Source of the DNA: Deltaproteobacteria bacterium
GTDB taxonomy: Bacteria; Desulfobacterota; Deferrisomatia; Deferrisomatales; JACRMM01
DNA length: 46,930 nt
Direction: 5' to 3'
Assembly (NCBI GenBank): GCA_016214985.1
Contig: JACRMM010000045.1
Span: forward strand, 1-46,930
The notes below the pieces were generated by a model. It searched no databases, was not told the DNA's origin, and worked only from the letters and a program-made list of their open reading frames with translations. A program made the position numbers and the translations under genes. Of the stretch, positions 32,538-44,349 are shown piece by piece. Positions within the stretch are counted from its first letter, which is position 1. Every line of letters starts with the position of its first letter.

Positions 32538-33353
32538 ATGATCCTCGTCGCCGAGAATCTCACCGTCACGGACGCTGGGGTGTCGCGAGCCCTCGAACGG
32601 CACGATCCCGCTCCCCTGCGGCGGGTCGCCGCCCTCGCCGCGGCTGCCGGGGCGCGTTACCTCGACGTGAACCTGGGACCCGGTGCTCTGGGAGGGCCGG
32701 ACTCCGTGGAGTTCGTCCTGGAAGCCCTCGTCGGGCATTGGAGCGGCGGGGTCCTCGTGGACACCACGAACCCGGCGGTCATGGAGCGGGCCGCGCGCAG
32801 GGCGACGGCGGCCTCGCCACCTCTGGTCCTCAACGGTTATTCCGGGGATGATGGGCGCGAAGCGGTCCTCGACGTGGCGTCGCGGTTCGGGCTCCCGGTG
32901 GTGGTCTTTCTCATGGCCCGGGGCGTCCCGCGCTCGGCCGAGGAGCGCCTGGCCCTGGCGGCCGAGCTCGTGGGGCGGTGCCAGGAACGCGGGGTCGGCC
33001 TGGATCGGATCTGGATCGATCCGGTCGTGGCCCCCCTGGGATGGGCCGACGGTCAGGACCGGGACGCGGCCCTCCTCGAGGTGCTGCGGCGATTGCCGGA
33101 GCTCTTTGGTGAGCCGGTCACATCGATCGTTGGCGTGTCGAACCTCACGACCGGTGCGGTGGGGGTGCGGAGGCTCCCCTGGTTGGAGGAGGTGTTTCTC
33201 GCGTTGGCCGCGGGCGCCGGGCTGACCCACGCCATGGTCGATGTGAGAAACGTTCGGCTGATGAGGGTGGCGCGGGCCCTGGAGGTCTTGGACGGGCACA
33301 GGCTCTTCGCGCCGAACGAGTTCGAGCCCCACGGGGGGCGGCCCGGGACTTGA
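32538..33353 (+). CDS. acsE: Pterin-binding methyltransferase, AcsE (MeTr)-like
   Basis: A 271-residue pterin-binding TIM barrel. It begins MILVAENLTVTDAGVSRAL, like the methyltetrahydrofolate:corrinoid/iron-sulfur protein methyltransferase (MeTr), with ARYLDVNLGPG near 36-46, VLVDTTNPAVME near 71-82, LVLNGYSGDDGRE, and DRIWIDPVVAPLGW. MeTr moves the methyl group of 5-methyltetrahydrofolate to a corrinoid protein in the Wood-Ljungdahl pathway. Length fits MeTr (about 260) and not dihydropteroate synthase with a fused partner. The corrinoid protein and CO dehydrogenase/acetyl-CoA synthase genes are not in the window. Weak codon context at the start; only 55 bases from the upstream gene. Confidence 0.82.
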   Translation: MILVAENLTVTDAGVSRALERHDPAPLRRVAALAAAAGARYLDVNLGPGALGGPDSVEFVLEALVGHWSGGVLVDTTNPAVMERAARRATAASPPLVLNGYSGDDGREAVLDVASRFGLPVVVFLMARGVPRSAEERLALAAELVGRCQERGVGLDRIWIDPVVAPLGWADGQDRDAALLEVLRRLPELFGEPVTSIVGVSNLTTGAVGVRRLPWLEEVFLALAAGAGLTHAMVDVRNVRLMRVARALEVLDGHRLFAPNEFEPHGGRPGT

Positions 33354-33474
33354 GGGGACGGCCCTGCGCCGCCGAGAGGCGGGGTGGGGAGACGCGGGTT
33401 CCGGACGGGCCGAAACAGCGCAGCGCGCAAGAGCGAACCTTGAGGGCGAGTCCCTCGGACGATCGGAGCACGGG

Positions 33475-34890
33475 ATGGGCACGCAGGAAACGATTCGACT
33501 GCTCGCGGCCAACGCCTTTGCCGAGCGCGTCGGCGACACGGGGCTTCGAACCGCCCAGATCGACGCGCTGGGGGCCGAGGGGGCGCGGGTGCATGCCGAC
33601 CTAACGGCGCGCCGCGGGGCCGGTGGACTCCCCTTCTACGACCTCCCGTTCGACCGAGGCGGCCTGGCGGCCTCCCTCGCGGCCGCCCACCGGGCCCGGG
33701 AGACGGGAGACACCCTGCTCGTCCTGGGGATCGGGGGGAGCGCCCTGGGGACGACCGCGGTGCAGCGGGCGCTGAACCCCGGAACCCACAACCTGCTGGC
33801 CGCCCCCCTTCGGGCCGGAATGCGGCTGTTCGTCTGCGACAACGTGGACCCGGAGGGGTTCGGAGAGGTGCTTGACCTCCTGGAACCGGGGCGCACGGTG
33901 GTCAACGTCATCTCGAAGTCGGGGGGCACCGCCGAGACCCTTGCCCAGTTTCTCGCCGTGCGCCGGTGGCTCGTGGACGCGTTGGGGCCCGCCGGCGCCC
34001 GCCGGCGGATCGTGGTGACCACAGACCCCACCCGCGGGTACCTGCGTCGCGTCGCGCAGGCCGAGGGGCTCGCGGCCCTCGATGTTCCGCCCGGGGTGGG
34101 TGGGCGGTTTTCCGTTTTCACGCCGGTCGGCCTCTTTCCCCTGGCGGCTGTGGGGGTCGACGTCGAAGCGCTCCTGGACGGGGCGTGCAGCCTGGACGCG
34201 GTGTCGAGCCTTCCGGGGCTGTGGGACAACCCGGCCTATCTCTTTGCGGCGATTCACGTCGCGTTCCTGCGCCAGGGGCGAAACGTGCACGTGCTCATGC
34301 CTTACTCCGACGGCCTGCGAGACGTGGCGGACTGGTTCCGACAGCTCTGGGCCGAGAGCCTGGGGAAACGCCGTGCGCTGGACGGCACCGAGGTCTGCGT
34401 CGGACCGACACCCGTGAAGGCCCTGGGCACCACGGACCAGCACAGTCAGGTACAGCTCTACGTGGAGGGCCCCCAGGACAAGGTGATCACGTTTGTGGAG
34501 GTGGAGAACCTCCGGCGGGACATCGACCTGAGAGCGGACGTCCCGGGCGGTGCCGAGGTGGAGTATCTCGAGGGGAAGACCCTCGGGGCGCTGCTTCGGG
34601 CGGAGAAGAGGGCCACCGAGGCGGCGCTCACCCGGGCAGGGCGGCCGAACCTCACGATCCGGTTGCCCCGGATCTCGGCCCACGCCGTGGGCCAGTTGCT
34701 CCACCTGCTCCAGATCGCCACGGTGTTCGCCGGCGGCCTCCTGGGCATCGACCCCCTGGATCAGCCGGGCGTCGAGCTCGGCAAGGAGCTGACCTTCGGC
34801 CTGCTGGGCCGGCCCGGCTATGAGGCCCGGGCCCGGGAGGTGGAACTCCTCTCGACGCCCGACCCGCGACTGACCGTGCCACACCTTTGA
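33475..34890 (+). CDS. pgi: Glucose-6-phosphate isomerase
   Basis: A 471-residue phosphoglucose isomerase of the shorter bacterial type. Landmarks: LVLGIGGSALGTTAVQRAL near 82-100 (sugar phosphate binding), VVNVISKSGGTAET near 142-155, PVGLFPLAAVG, and QLWAESLGKR with the catalytic Glu near 293. It interconverts glucose 6-phosphate and fructose 6-phosphate in the cytoplasm. TGA overlaps the TTG start of the Ppx/GppA gene, suggesting coupling; the AcsE-like gene lies 121 bases upstream with no clear promoter seen between them. Confidence 0.96.
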   Translation: MGTQETIRLLAANAFAERVGDTGLRTAQIDALGAEGARVHADLTARRGAGGLPFYDLPFDRGGLAASLAAAHRARETGDTLLVLGIGGSALGTTAVQRALNPGTHNLLAAPLRAGMRLFVCDNVDPEGFGEVLDLLEPGRTVVNVISKSGGTAETLAQFLAVRRWLVDALGPAGARRRIVVTTDPTRGYLRRVAQAEGLAALDVPPGVGGRFSVFTPVGLFPLAAVGVDVEALLDGACSLDAVSSLPGLWDNPAYLFAAIHVAFLRQGRNVHVLMPYSDGLRDVADWFRQLWAESLGKRRALDGTEVCVGPTPVKALGTTDQHSQVQLYVEGPQDKVITFVEVENLRRDIDLRADVPGGAEVEYLEGKTLGALLRAEKRATEAALTRAGRPNLTIRLPRISAHAVGQLLHLLQIATVFAGGLLGIDPLDQPGVELGKELTFGLLGRPGYEARAREVELLSTPDPRLTVPHL

Positions 34891-35945
34891 TTTCCGGCAA
34901 CGCCCCCGCGTACAATGATTCGCTTGCCCGGGTCGACCGAGGAAACCTCTGGTCCTCCGCCGACCTGGGAACGAACACGTTTCGCCTCCTGGTGGCCGAG
35001 GAGCGCGCGCCCGGCCGCCTGACGCTTCGGGAGCTCCATCAGCGGGTGGTGCGACTGGGGGAAGGGCTGGTCCCCGGTGGCTGCCTGCGCCCGGAGGCTC
35101 TCGCCCGTGCCGAGGGCTTGCTGACTCGATTTCGCGAGCGCCTCGACGACCTGGGGGTGGAGCGGCGCCTCGGGGCGGTCACGGCGGCTGCGCGCACCTC
35201 ATCGGACGGCCAGGCCTTTGCGGACCGGGCCTCCGAGCTTCTGGGAGGGCCGGTCCGTGTCCTCTCCGGAGAGGAGGAGGCGCGCCTGTCGGCCGTGGGG
35301 GGTCTGAGCCTGGTGGACGGGAGAGGGCACGACGTGCTCTTTCTCGACATCGGGGGCGGTTCGACGGAGGTCGTGGCCGTCGGGCAAGAGGAGGGAATGG
35401 AGGCGGCTCTGAGCCTCTCTACCGGGGCGGTGCGGCTCTGGGAAGCCCGAAGTGCGGCCGATCCGCCGACCCAGGGAGACCTTGACGCGTTGGAGGCGGC
35501 GGCCCGCGAGGGGCTGTCGACTCTCGGTGACCGCCTCGAGGAACCGAAGTGGCGTGCCCGCGCGGGGCAAGGCAGGGGGATGGTGCTCGCGACGGCGGGA
35601 ACGGCGCTGACGGTCGCGGCTCAGGTGCACGGGCGCTCCGTGAGCGACACCCGAGCCCTGTGCGGGCTCCGCGCCTCGCGGGACCAGGTGGAGGCGGTGT
35701 GGCGGGAGTTCGCGGCGCTCACCGCGGCTCAACGCGGCCGCCTGCCCAGCGTGGAGGCGGGCCGCGAGGACGTCATCCTGGCAGGACTCGCCCTCCTCCG
35801 CGCGTTTCTCGATCGCTTCGACGCGACCGAGGTGACGGTCACGGACGGTGGGCTCCTGGAAGGGGTCCTTCTGGAGGCGGTGCGCGGGCTCCGCGGCGAG
35901 GCCGTGTGGGCGAACGATTCGAGGCAGGGGCCGGCGGCCCCGTGA
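34887..35945 (+). CDS. Ppx/GppA-family phosphatase
   Basis: A 352-residue exopolyphosphatase/guanosine pentaphosphate phosphatase. The actin-like ATPase folds show SADLGTNTFRLLV (25-37), AAARTSSDGQAF, and FLDIGGGSTEVV (phosphate 2 loop). Length matches the single-domain short Ppx forms, without an HD domain. The start is uncertain: TTG 34887, overlapping the pgi stop, gives a 23-residue leader, while family members usually start a few residues before DLGTN; no better in-frame start codon exists there. It likely hydrolyses polyphosphate or pppGpp. The stop lies 13 bases before the CtpA start. Confidence 0.9.
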   Translation: MISGNAPAYNDSLARVDRGNLWSSADLGTNTFRLLVAEERAPGRLTLRELHQRVVRLGEGLVPGGCLRPEALARAEGLLTRFRERLDDLGVERRLGAVTAAARTSSDGQAFADRASELLGGPVRVLSGEEEARLSAVGGLSLVDGRGHDVLFLDIGGGSTEVVAVGQEEGMEAALSLSTGAVRLWEARSAADPPTQGDLDALEAAAREGLSTLGDRLEEPKWRARAGQGRGMVLATAGTALTVAAQVHGRSVSDTRALCGLRASRDQVEAVWREFAALTAAQRGRLPSVEAGREDVILAGLALLRAFLDRFDATEVTVTDGGLLEGVLLEAVRGLRGEAVWANDSRQGPAAP

Positions 35946-35958
35946 CGGAAGGACGACC

Positions 35959-37344
35959 ATGGTGCGAAAGTGCATGATGTGCGTAATGGCCGTGGTTCTC
36001 GCGCTGGGAACCGCGGGCGTGGGCTGGGCGAAACCTCCGGAGACTACCCCGGAGGAGCGGGACGATCTGTATCGCCGGCTCAAGGTGCTGGCCGAAGCGC
36101 TCGAGTTGGTTCAGAAGAACTACGTCGAGCCGGTCAAGGCCGAGAGTCTGGTCTACGGTGCGATCGAGGGCATCCTGGGAAGGCTCGATCCCCACTCCTC
36201 CTTCATGACCCCGGAGATGTTCCAGGAGATGCAGGTGGAGACCGAAGGGGCCTTCGGGGGCCTGGGTATCGAAGTGAGCCTGAAGGAAGGCGCTCTGACG
36301 GTGGTCAGCCCGATCGAAGATTCGCCCGCCTACCAGGCCGGCATCCAGGCGGGCGACGTGATCGTCATGATCGAGGGAGAGCCCACCCGCGACATGAACC
36401 TGAACGACGCGGTCAAGCGGATGCGGGGACCCAAGGGCACGAAGATCACCATTCACCTCATGCGCAAGGGGTTCGAGAACCCCAAGGCGTTTACACTGGT
36501 GCGCGACGTCATCAAGATCAAGAGCGTCAAGAGCCGCCGCCTGGGTCAGGTGGGGGTGGTGAGGATCGTTCAATTCCAGCAGGGAACGCACCTGGAGGTC
36601 CGCGACGCCTTGAGCAAGCTGGCGAAAGAGGGTCCCCTCGACGGCCTGGTTCTGGACCTGCGGAACAACCCTGGCGGACTCTTGGACCAGGCGGTGAAGG
36701 TCTCGGACCTCTTCCTGAAGAAGGGCACGGTGGTCTCCACCCGCGGTCGGGATCCGGACGAGGAGGTGGTGTACACGGCACGCGACGACGGCGATGAGCC
36801 CGACTTCCCGATCGTCATCCTCGTCAACGAGGGGACCGCTTCGGCCTCCGAGATCGTGGCCGGGGCTCTCCAGGACCACCATCGGGCCCTCGTGCTGGGG
36901 GAGCGCACCTTCGGCAAGGGAAGTGTCCAGACGATCCTGCCCCTGGAGGACGGCTCGGGTCTGCGCGTCACGACCGCGCTCTACTACACGCCGTCGAACC
37001 GGTCCATTCAGGCCAAGGGGATCGAGCCCGACGTCGCGGTGTCCACCGGCGCCGGCGCCGTGGCCTCCCGGCGGCGCGCTCCCCACGAAAGCATGCGGGA
37101 GGAGGATCTGAAGGGCCATTTCCAGACTCCGGGCGGGCCCAAGGGCGAGGAGAGGGCCGGCGGTGCGACCGACGAGGTGCAGCCCCAGGACGAGGAATCG
37201 TCCGCACCGGAGACACCGGAGCTGAAGCCCGAGGACGACGCGCAAATCCAGCGAGCGGTCGAAATCCTGCGGGCCTGGAAGGTCTTCCGCTCGTTTGACG
37301 CCCCCGAGGCGGCGCCTGGGCCGGAGGGCCCGCGTGGCCAATAG
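35959..37344 (+). CDS. C-terminal processing protease CtpA (S41)
   Basis: A 461-residue S41 peptidase: a signal peptide (1 to about 24, MVRKCMMCVMAVVLALG), a helical N-terminal part with NYVEPVKAESLVYGAI, a PDZ domain near 95-175, and the protease core with catalytic S295 in NEGTASASEI and K320 in TFGKGS. The C-terminal 90 residues are polar and low-complexity (Pro/Glu-rich), then a helix. It cuts periplasmic proteins, often cell-wall enzymes. ATG 35959 follows GGAAGGA; longer readings upstream lie inside the Ppx gene. The last 11 bases overlap the deacetylase gene, a common neighbour pair in this lineage. Confidence 0.96.
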   Translation: MVRKCMMCVMAVVLALGTAGVGWAKPPETTPEERDDLYRRLKVLAEALELVQKNYVEPVKAESLVYGAIEGILGRLDPHSSFMTPEMFQEMQVETEGAFGGLGIEVSLKEGALTVVSPIEDSPAYQAGIQAGDVIVMIEGEPTRDMNLNDAVKRMRGPKGTKITIHLMRKGFENPKAFTLVRDVIKIKSVKSRRLGQVGVVRIVQFQQGTHLEVRDALSKLAKEGPLDGLVLDLRNNPGGLLDQAVKVSDLFLKKGTVVSTRGRDPDEEVVYTARDDGDEPDFPIVILVNEGTASASEIVAGALQDHHRALVLGERTFGKGSVQTILPLEDGSGLRVTTALYYTPSNRSIQAKGIEPDVAVSTGAGAVASRRRAPHESMREEDLKGHFQTPGGPKGEERAGGATDEVQPQDEESSAPETPELKPEDDAQIQRAVEILRAWKVFRSFDAPEAAPGPEGPRGQ

Positions 37345-38437
37345 GGGGCGCCGCGGCGGAAGCGCCGGTGGTCGCCTCTGGGTGCTCGCCCTCCTCGCGG
37401 CCGTGGCCGTCGCGATCGGGTTCGTCGCGGGGCACCTCACCCGCGATCTCGGGTACCGCAGGACGGCACCGCCGCTGCCCCGGCGTTCGGCAGGCCCCAC
37501 GCTCGCCGAGCAGGTGGAGACCCTCGTGGGACCGCTCGACGCCGCCGGCACGCGGGTGCCGGTCGCGGACCGGGGGGCGGCTCGTCACCTCCTGTCGCGA
37601 CTCGAGCGGCTGGCGCGGGAGAACCCGCGCCGCTTGCAGGTCGACGCCTCACCGGAGGAGCGCTCCCGCCTCCGCGTCCGGCTGACCGTCGGGTCGGACT
37701 CGTATCCGGCCGAGATCGTCTGGCCCGAGGAAGCGGCGCCCGGCCCCGGAGGGGGCGCAACCGGGGCGAGGCTCGCCCTCGTCATCGACGACCTGGGAGC
37801 CGACGCGGGCCTAGCCCGGGACTTCCTGGATCTGGAGGTTCCGGTGACCCCGGCCGTGCTCCCCTACCTGGCCCACAGCCTCGACGTCGCCCACCTGGCC
37901 CGGGGTCGGGGCCGCGAGTTCCTCCTCCACGTGCCCATGGAGCCCCAGGAGGGGCGCCGCGCGAACCCCGGCAAGGGGGCGCTCCTGTCGAGCATGTCGG
38001 AGGCAGAGGTGCGGGCGGGGCTCGAAGAGGCCCTGTCGTCCGTGCCCGGTGCCGCCGGGGTCAACAACCACATGGGCTCGCGCCTGACCGAGCTTTCAGA
38101 CCGGATGACCTGGGTCATGGACGAGCTTCGCCAGAAGGACCTCTACTTCCTGGACAGCGTCACCTCGCCTCGCACGGTGGCGAGCACCGCGGCCCGCGCA
38201 GCCGGAATCGGCTGGGCGAGGCGCGACGTGTTTCTGGACAACGAGCAGGATGTTCAGACGGTCGGGAGGCAACTGGACCAGGCGATGCAGAAGGCGCGTA
38301 GAAACGGATCGGCCATCGCCATCGGTCACCCCCACCGTGGGACCCTGGAAGCGCTGCGGCTGTGGATCCCCAAATTCAGGGCCGCGGGAGTGGAGATCGT
38401 TCCTCTTGGGGGCTTGATCCAGCGTCCGACCGGGTGA
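37334..38437 (+). CDS. Divergent polysaccharide deacetylase family protein (DUF610/YibQ-like)
   Basis: A 367-residue protein with an N-terminal membrane anchor (about 16-38), a linker region and a C-terminal divergent polysaccharide deacetylase domain from about 143 (LALVIDDLGADAGLARDFL, FLLHVPMEPQE, GVNNHMGSRLTE, YFLDSVTSP, AIAIGHPH). The NodB-like metal site is partly kept (DD and HMGS), as usual for DUF610. It probably acts on peptidoglycan-linked glycans in the periplasm together with CtpA, whose gene it overlaps. GTG 37334 has GGAGGG five bases ahead. Confidence 0.88.
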   Translation: MANRGRRGGSAGGRLWVLALLAAVAVAIGFVAGHLTRDLGYRRTAPPLPRRSAGPTLAEQVETLVGPLDAAGTRVPVADRGAARHLLSRLERLARENPRRLQVDASPEERSRLRVRLTVGSDSYPAEIVWPEEAAPGPGGGATGARLALVIDDLGADAGLARDFLDLEVPVTPAVLPYLAHSLDVAHLARGRGREFLLHVPMEPQEGRRANPGKGALLSSMSEAEVRAGLEEALSSVPGAAGVNNHMGSRLTELSDRMTWVMDELRQKDLYFLDSVTSPRTVASTAARAAGIGWARRDVFLDNEQDVQTVGRQLDQAMQKARRNGSAIAIGHPHRGTLEALRLWIPKFRAAGVEIVPLGGLIQRPTG

Positions 38438-38442
38438 GTCGT

Positions 38443-38982
38443 CTACTCCCCGAACACCTCGGCCTCGAAGACGTAGAGCTCCGCGCCCTTCTTCCAGGCG
38501 TCGGGCGGAAGGCCCGCCTTGCCGCAGGTCTGGGCGAGAAACGTCTCACGGTCCCAGCCGCAGGTCGTCGGCACCTGGGGAAGGAGCACGCCGCGCCGCC
38601 CGCCCTGAACGATCCACAGGCCGTGGCGACCCACCTCGACCTCGGCCGGGTCGGCGATCCGGCGAAGAGGGGAGAGCACGCTGATCTCCAGGTCCACGGC
38701 ATCGAGCTCTTCCGCGCGGAGAGGCGGGAACCGGGGATCGTGGAAGGCGGCGGACCGTGCCATCTCGGCCACCGCGCAGTGGAGGGGACCGCGGGCCTCC
38801 AGGGTGCCGATGCAGCCGCGCAACCGCCCGCCCTTGTGAAGCGACACGAACGCCGCGGCTGGTTGCTCGAGCTCCGGAGAGGGGTCGATCTCTCGCGCAC
38901 AGCGACCCTCCAGGGTTGCGGCGATTGTCGCCCGAGCGAGTCCCAGCAGCTCCTTCTTGGCGCCCTGCGAGAGGTCCGGCAT
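38443..38982 (-). CDS. amrA: AMMECR1 domain protein (AmmeMemoRadiSam system protein A)
   Basis: A 179-residue AMMECR1 protein: ARATIAATLEG near the start, then the invariant GRLRGCIGTLEARGPL near 52-67, DPRFPPL, LEISVLSPLRRI, GLWIVQGGRRGVLLPQV and the end region EVFGE. In many anaerobes it is found with a Memo-like protein and a radical SAM enzyme; those two partners are not nearby here. Biochemical function not established. ATG 38982 is preferred over 39042 because AAGGAG lies six bases ahead. It converges with the deacetylase gene, ending five bases from it. Confidence 0.93.
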   Translation of the reverse strand: MPDLSQGAKKELLGLARATIAATLEGRCAREIDPSPELEQPAAAFVSLHKGGRLRGCIGTLEARGPLHCAVAEMARSAAFHDPRFPPLRAEELDAVDLEISVLSPLRRIADPAEVEVGRHGLWIVQGGRRGVLLPQVPTTCGWDRETFLAQTCGKAGLPPDAWKKGAELYVFEAEVFGE

Positions 38983-39064
38983 GGGTGGCTCCTTGGCGGG
39001 CGTTTCGAACCCGAGTCTCGGCCGCAGCCTGCCGGCTGTCAAGCCGCGGCGGCGCCCGAAATAG

Positions 39065-42415
<3,351 letters not shown>

Positions 42416-42553
42416 GGTTTCTCTCCTACGCTTTCGGTGGGTGTCCATCCTCGAACCAGGCACGATGCCTTGGCCTGCGAACAGGACACGAAAAGGACAA
42501 ACGGGACATTTCAAACCGATCCGAGGTCGATCTCTCCGCAAAACCGGCGGCTA

Positions 42554-42573
42554 TTTTGCAATACCATTTTGAC
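42554..42573 (+). repeat. Direct repeat copy 1 (TTTTGCAATACCATTTTGAC)
   Basis: First of four copies of a roughly 20-base motif around GCAATACC(A)TT; the others start at 42629, 42715 and 46738, all in the same orientation. Confidence 0.65.
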
Positions 42574-42628
42574 AAGAGATGGGGACCCTTTCCCCTCTGA
42601 CCACCCCCCACTCAGGGGCGGAAGGGCA

Positions 42629-42648
42629 TTGTGCAATACCTTTGTGCG
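42629..42648 (+). repeat. Direct repeat copy 2 (TTGTGCAATACCTTTGTGCG)
   Basis: Second copy; it lacks one A after ACC compared with the others. Spacing to copy 1 is 75 bases and to copy 3 is 86 bases. Confidence 0.65.
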
Positions 42649-42714
42649 CAGAAACCGGCCTCTGACCCCCATACTTGCTATTGCATTTCCCTTGTTACAG
42701 CAAGAAGTTACAAA

Positions 42715-42734
42715 TTGTGCAATACCATTGTGAC
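42715..42734 (+). repeat. Direct repeat copy 3 (TTGTGCAATACCATTGTGAC)
   Basis: Third copy, closest to the stop of the second recombinase gene. Read on the minus strand it provides a TTGCAC hexamer usable as a -35 element. Confidence 0.65.
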
Positions 42735-42797
42735 GAAGGGGCGGGGAGATGCCTCTCGGCCTCCGTCCGCCCCTCAACCAATGGAAGTTATGTATCG

Positions 42798-43850
42798 TTA
42801 TGCATCGTCGCCCCTGGAGGGGGTCTTCCCTCCCGCACGTCGGGCCCGAGAGCAGGCCTGGGTCAAGGGCTTCCACTTCCGATGACCACCTTCCTTGCCC
42901 GTCCGACACCTTTCGGCCTCGATTTTCCTGACGCGGTTCCAGATCTCCTGGGGAACGATTCGAAGGGCCTCCTGCTCCATGACAACCCACTCGCTTTCAG
43001 GCTGGGGAACAACGCGAACCATCCCGGTTAGCGGATCCATGTGTTTCGCCGTCTTGTTCCATACCCACCGGCCAGTGTACTTCTCGTTTCGGAGCATCCC
43101 GCGCACCGTGGAAGCCACCCACAGCCGGGATACGCCGCCGGGAGCCGTGATCCCATCCTCGTTCAGACCACCGACGATGGCCGTCGCGTCCCTGCCGCTC
43201 GCATACTCCTCGAAGATCCGCCGAACGACGACCGCCTGTTCCTCCAAGACCCTCACCACGGAACCCTGGGATCGGAGACGACCCGCCCCGCACCCCGGTT
43301 CATCCCCCGGCACCGTTGTGTAGCCGTAGGCTCGCTCGCCGACGCTGTACCCCCTGCGCTTTTGCGCCTCCATGCCCCGCTTCGTCCTCACCCCAAGGTC
43401 GGGATACATCGGATGCGCGTACATGCTGGGCTTGATTACGTCCATCAAGGCTTTCAAAAGAGCTGTGCTGCTACCGCCTGTGGAATCGAATCCGTCCGTC
43501 GCGAGGATGCGGACGCCGTGGTGGTCCAACTCAGCCATCACGTTGAACAGGAAGTGGGAATTCCCGGCAATCCGGGCGATGTCTTCCACCAGGAGAGTTT
43601 GGAAGCAGCCCTCCTTGGCCGCGTGGCTCAGAGCCAGAAGCGCTTCCCTGTCTCGGCTCTGCCCCGAGATCGCCTCGTCGACGAAGATCTGATGGTCGAG
43701 GACGGTGAGACCGTGCCGTGCTGCCAACTGCCGACATGCTGCGATCTGATCCTCGATGGGGTTGAGCCTACAGTCCGCCGTGTTCGTCCTGGCATAGATA
43801 GCCGCCGTCGATGCCATGGGATCCTGGCTCTTCGTTATGAGATTCTTCAT
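42798..43850 (-). CDS. Serine recombinase paralogue lacking the catalytic serine
   Basis: A 350-residue protein clearly related to the large recombinase next to it (QKRRGYSVGERAYGYTTVP, MLRNEKYTGRWVWNKT, PESEWVVMEQEALRI). The resolvase catalytic motif YARYS is YARTN here (N23 for Ser), the following Gln is Cys27, and DSSRIAR is DIARIAG, losing a further active-site Arg. The SG-x4-R motif is intact. It ends after the recombinase domain, without the zinc ribbon or coiled coil. The frame is open and the ribosome site strong (AAGGAG before ATG 43850), so it looks expressed but not catalytic. Possible roles: directionality factor, repressor or DNA-bridging partner of the active enzyme (inference). 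Confidence 0.85.
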   Translation of the reverse strand: MKNLITKSQDPMASTAAIYARTNTADCRLNPIEDQIAACRQLAARHGLTVLDHQIFVDEAISGQSRDREALLALSHAAKEGCFQTLLVEDIARIAGNSHFLFNVMAELDHHGVRILATDGFDSTGGSSTALLKALMDVIKPSMYAHPMYPDLGVRTKRGMEAQKRRGYSVGERAYGYTTVPGDEPGCGAGRLRSQGSVVRVLEEQAVVVRRIFEEYASGRDATAIVGGLNEDGITAPGGVSRLWVASTVRGMLRNEKYTGRWVWNKTAKHMDPLTGMVRVVPQPESEWVVMEQEALRIVPQEIWNRVRKIEAERCRTGKEGGHRKWKPLTQACSRARRAGGKTPSRGDDA

Positions 43851-43942
43851 GGTCGTGCTCCTTCGGTGATGGGTGGGGGAGAAGTGCTGCATGTTCCTTC
43901 ATGGTTGCCGTCGGATTCCTGCTTCCTCCGTGTCCTTCGCTC

Positions 43943-44059
43943 TCAGGCCGCTTCCTCCTTCTCTGCCGAAGTTCCCTCGGTCTCCTTGAGGAATCGCGCG
44001 CAGTCCTCCGCGATGGCCTCTGCCAACCGATCGATGACCTCCTTCATGATCTCGTCCAC
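43943..44059 (-). CDS. Tiny acidic ORF (38 aa)
   Basis: GTG 44059 is preceded by AAGGAGG at six bases, an excellent ribosome site. It encodes an acidic helix-rich peptide (EIMKEVIDRLAEAIAEDC, then a Glu/Lys/Ala tail). It starts one base after the stop of the 58-residue ORF upstream, so the two are probably co-translated, and it precedes the second recombinase gene. No family recognised. Confidence 0.5.
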   Translation of the reverse strand: MDEIMKEVIDRLAEAIAEDCARFLKETEGTSAEKEEAA

Positions 44060-44060
44060 G

Positions 44061-44237
44061 TCAGGCCTCCTTTCTTGGGCTGCCGCTCTCGTGAGCCTCT
44101 CGCAAACGTATGGCTTCAAGGGCGATCTCCAGGGCCATAAGGTCGCAGAGAGCCCGTACCGTCGGGTTCGTCTTCCAACTCCAATCGATCTGACCTTCCG
44201 GAAACTCAGGGAGAAGAACCTCCGCGAGGGCGCTCAT
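44061..44237 (-). CDS. Small ORF (58 aa)
   Basis: Encodes MSALAEVLLPEFPEGQIDW followed by a helical part (ALCDLMALEIALEAIRLREA). The composition is protein-like. ATG 44237 has only a distant GAGG; the frame is open further up to a GTG at 44327. The adjacent tiny ORFs share its direction. Function unknown; small size and position suggest a directionality or accessory factor of the element. Confidence 0.45.
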   Translation of the reverse strand: MSALAEVLLPEFPEGQIDWSWKTNPTVRALCDLMALEIALEAIRLREAHESGSPRKEA

Positions 44238-44250
44238 CGCGTGGGAGACC

Positions 44251-44349
44251 TCAGCGCTCCGACTTCCCTGGTTCCCGAAGATGCGAGGCTTCGTCAGGGC
44301 TTCGCGGCCCCGAGAACGACCTGGCACCCTGGTTCATGAGACAAAGCAT
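44251..44349 (-). CDS. Tiny ORF or leader peptide (32 aa)
   Basis: ATG 44349 follows GGAGGAGGAAGGG directly, one of the strongest ribosome sites in the window. The product is short, polar and basic (GARSFSGPRSPDEASHL) and ends 13 bases before the next ORF. It may be a leader peptide or a marker of the transcript start for the leftward recombinase unit. Confidence 0.35.
   Translation of the reverse strand: MLCLMNQGARSFSGPRSPDEASHLREPGKSER

Larger units (their letters stand above)
42416..42797. other. 382-base region between the two recombinase genes
   Basis: No coding frame is convincing. It is richer in A+T than its surroundings and holds three direct copies of a GCAATACC motif (42554, 42629, 42715). 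On the minus strand, TTGCAC with a 17-base spacer and TGTAAC begins inside the third copy and could be the promoter of the large recombinase. Confidence 0.6.
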
